Shown here one piece after another: positions 63,997 through 64,000 of a stretch of 64,000 nucleotides of DNA. Position numbers and translations under genes: made by a program. Source of the DNA: Pseudomonas veronii (GTDB taxonomy: Bacteria; Pseudomonadota; Gammaproteobacteria; Pseudomonadales; Pseudomonadaceae); assembly GCF_001439695.1 (NCBI RefSeq), contig NZ_JYLL01000006.1, forward strand, positions 1 to 64,000. Direction: 5' to 3'. The notes beneath the pieces were generated by a model. It was not told the origin of the DNA. It ran no database searches and worked only from the letters and a program-made list of their open reading frames with translations. Position 1 is the first letter of the stretch. Each line of letters opens with the position of its first letter.

Positions 63997-64000
63997 GCAT

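Overview
The window looks like chromosomal DNA of a Pseudomonas of the P. fluorescens group. It is GC-rich with tightly packed operons. It carries many P. fluorescens-type REP/REPIN inverted repeats (arms of the GTGGGAGGGGGCTTGCCCCC type), a Pseudomonas-style nir denitrification cluster, and a locus that, as I recall the PAO1 gene order, is colinear with the P. aeruginosa hxc/pdt (PUMA3-linked) region. No database was searched; family names come from reading the translations.

Layout. (1) 1-7000: a type VI secretion accessory island on the minus strand: the 5' part of a VgrG spike gene, a probable ClpV (TssH) C-terminal remnant, a full PAAR-Rhs toxin with a nuclease-like tip, its translationally coupled immunity gene, and a decayed Rhs tip followed by an orphan double-CXXCG immunity gene. 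(2) 7150-17830: denitrification. nirQ-norE-norF (minus) and nirSMCFDLGHJEN (plus) diverge around one perfect ANR/DNR box and encode cd1 nitrite reductase, its electron donors and all known heme d1 synthesis genes. (3) 17886-18900: seven tandem 145-bp units, each with a REP-type inverted repeat, at the end of the nir operon. (4) 18900-36100: metabolic and stress genes: a sorbitol dehydrogenase with a divergent AraC regulator; a Tsx nucleoside channel and purine nucleoside permease behind a PurR-type operator; an oxidoreductase with a XapX protein; a small metallothionein gene; a Phd/VapC toxin-antitoxin pair; the manganese importer MntH; a hydrolase fused to a YaaW-like domain; an EamA exporter; a Kef antiporter; a DcrB-like protein; an esterase; CobF; and a histidine phosphatase-like protein. 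(5) 36100-63753: a long minus-strand surface and secretion region, read right to left: type II secretion genes gspE and gspF, a DING/PstS-like secreted phosphate-binding protein, a 4206-residue TpsA exoprotein, a Phd-like/DUF772 protein, its TpsB transporter, an ExbB with a large periplasmic domain, ExbD, TonB, a porin, a coiled-coil periplasmic protein, a YbjN-like protein, a PpiC-type foldase and a LysR regulator.

How the parts fit. The nir block is a self-contained nitrite-respiration module, switched on together with nirQ through the shared box. Region 5 is best read as a phosphate-starvation surface programme: a Pho-box-like element precedes the DING gene, the P. aeruginosa counterpart is tied to the Hxc type II system and phosphate limitation, and the two-partner system travels with its own TonB-ExbB-ExbD motor. 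The Rhs island shows the scar of a recent tip exchange. The observations most worth a second look are the dedicated energised two-partner locus with its Phd-like/DUF772 protein, the hydrolase-YaaW fusion, the tandem REPIN array and the Rhs displacement scar.
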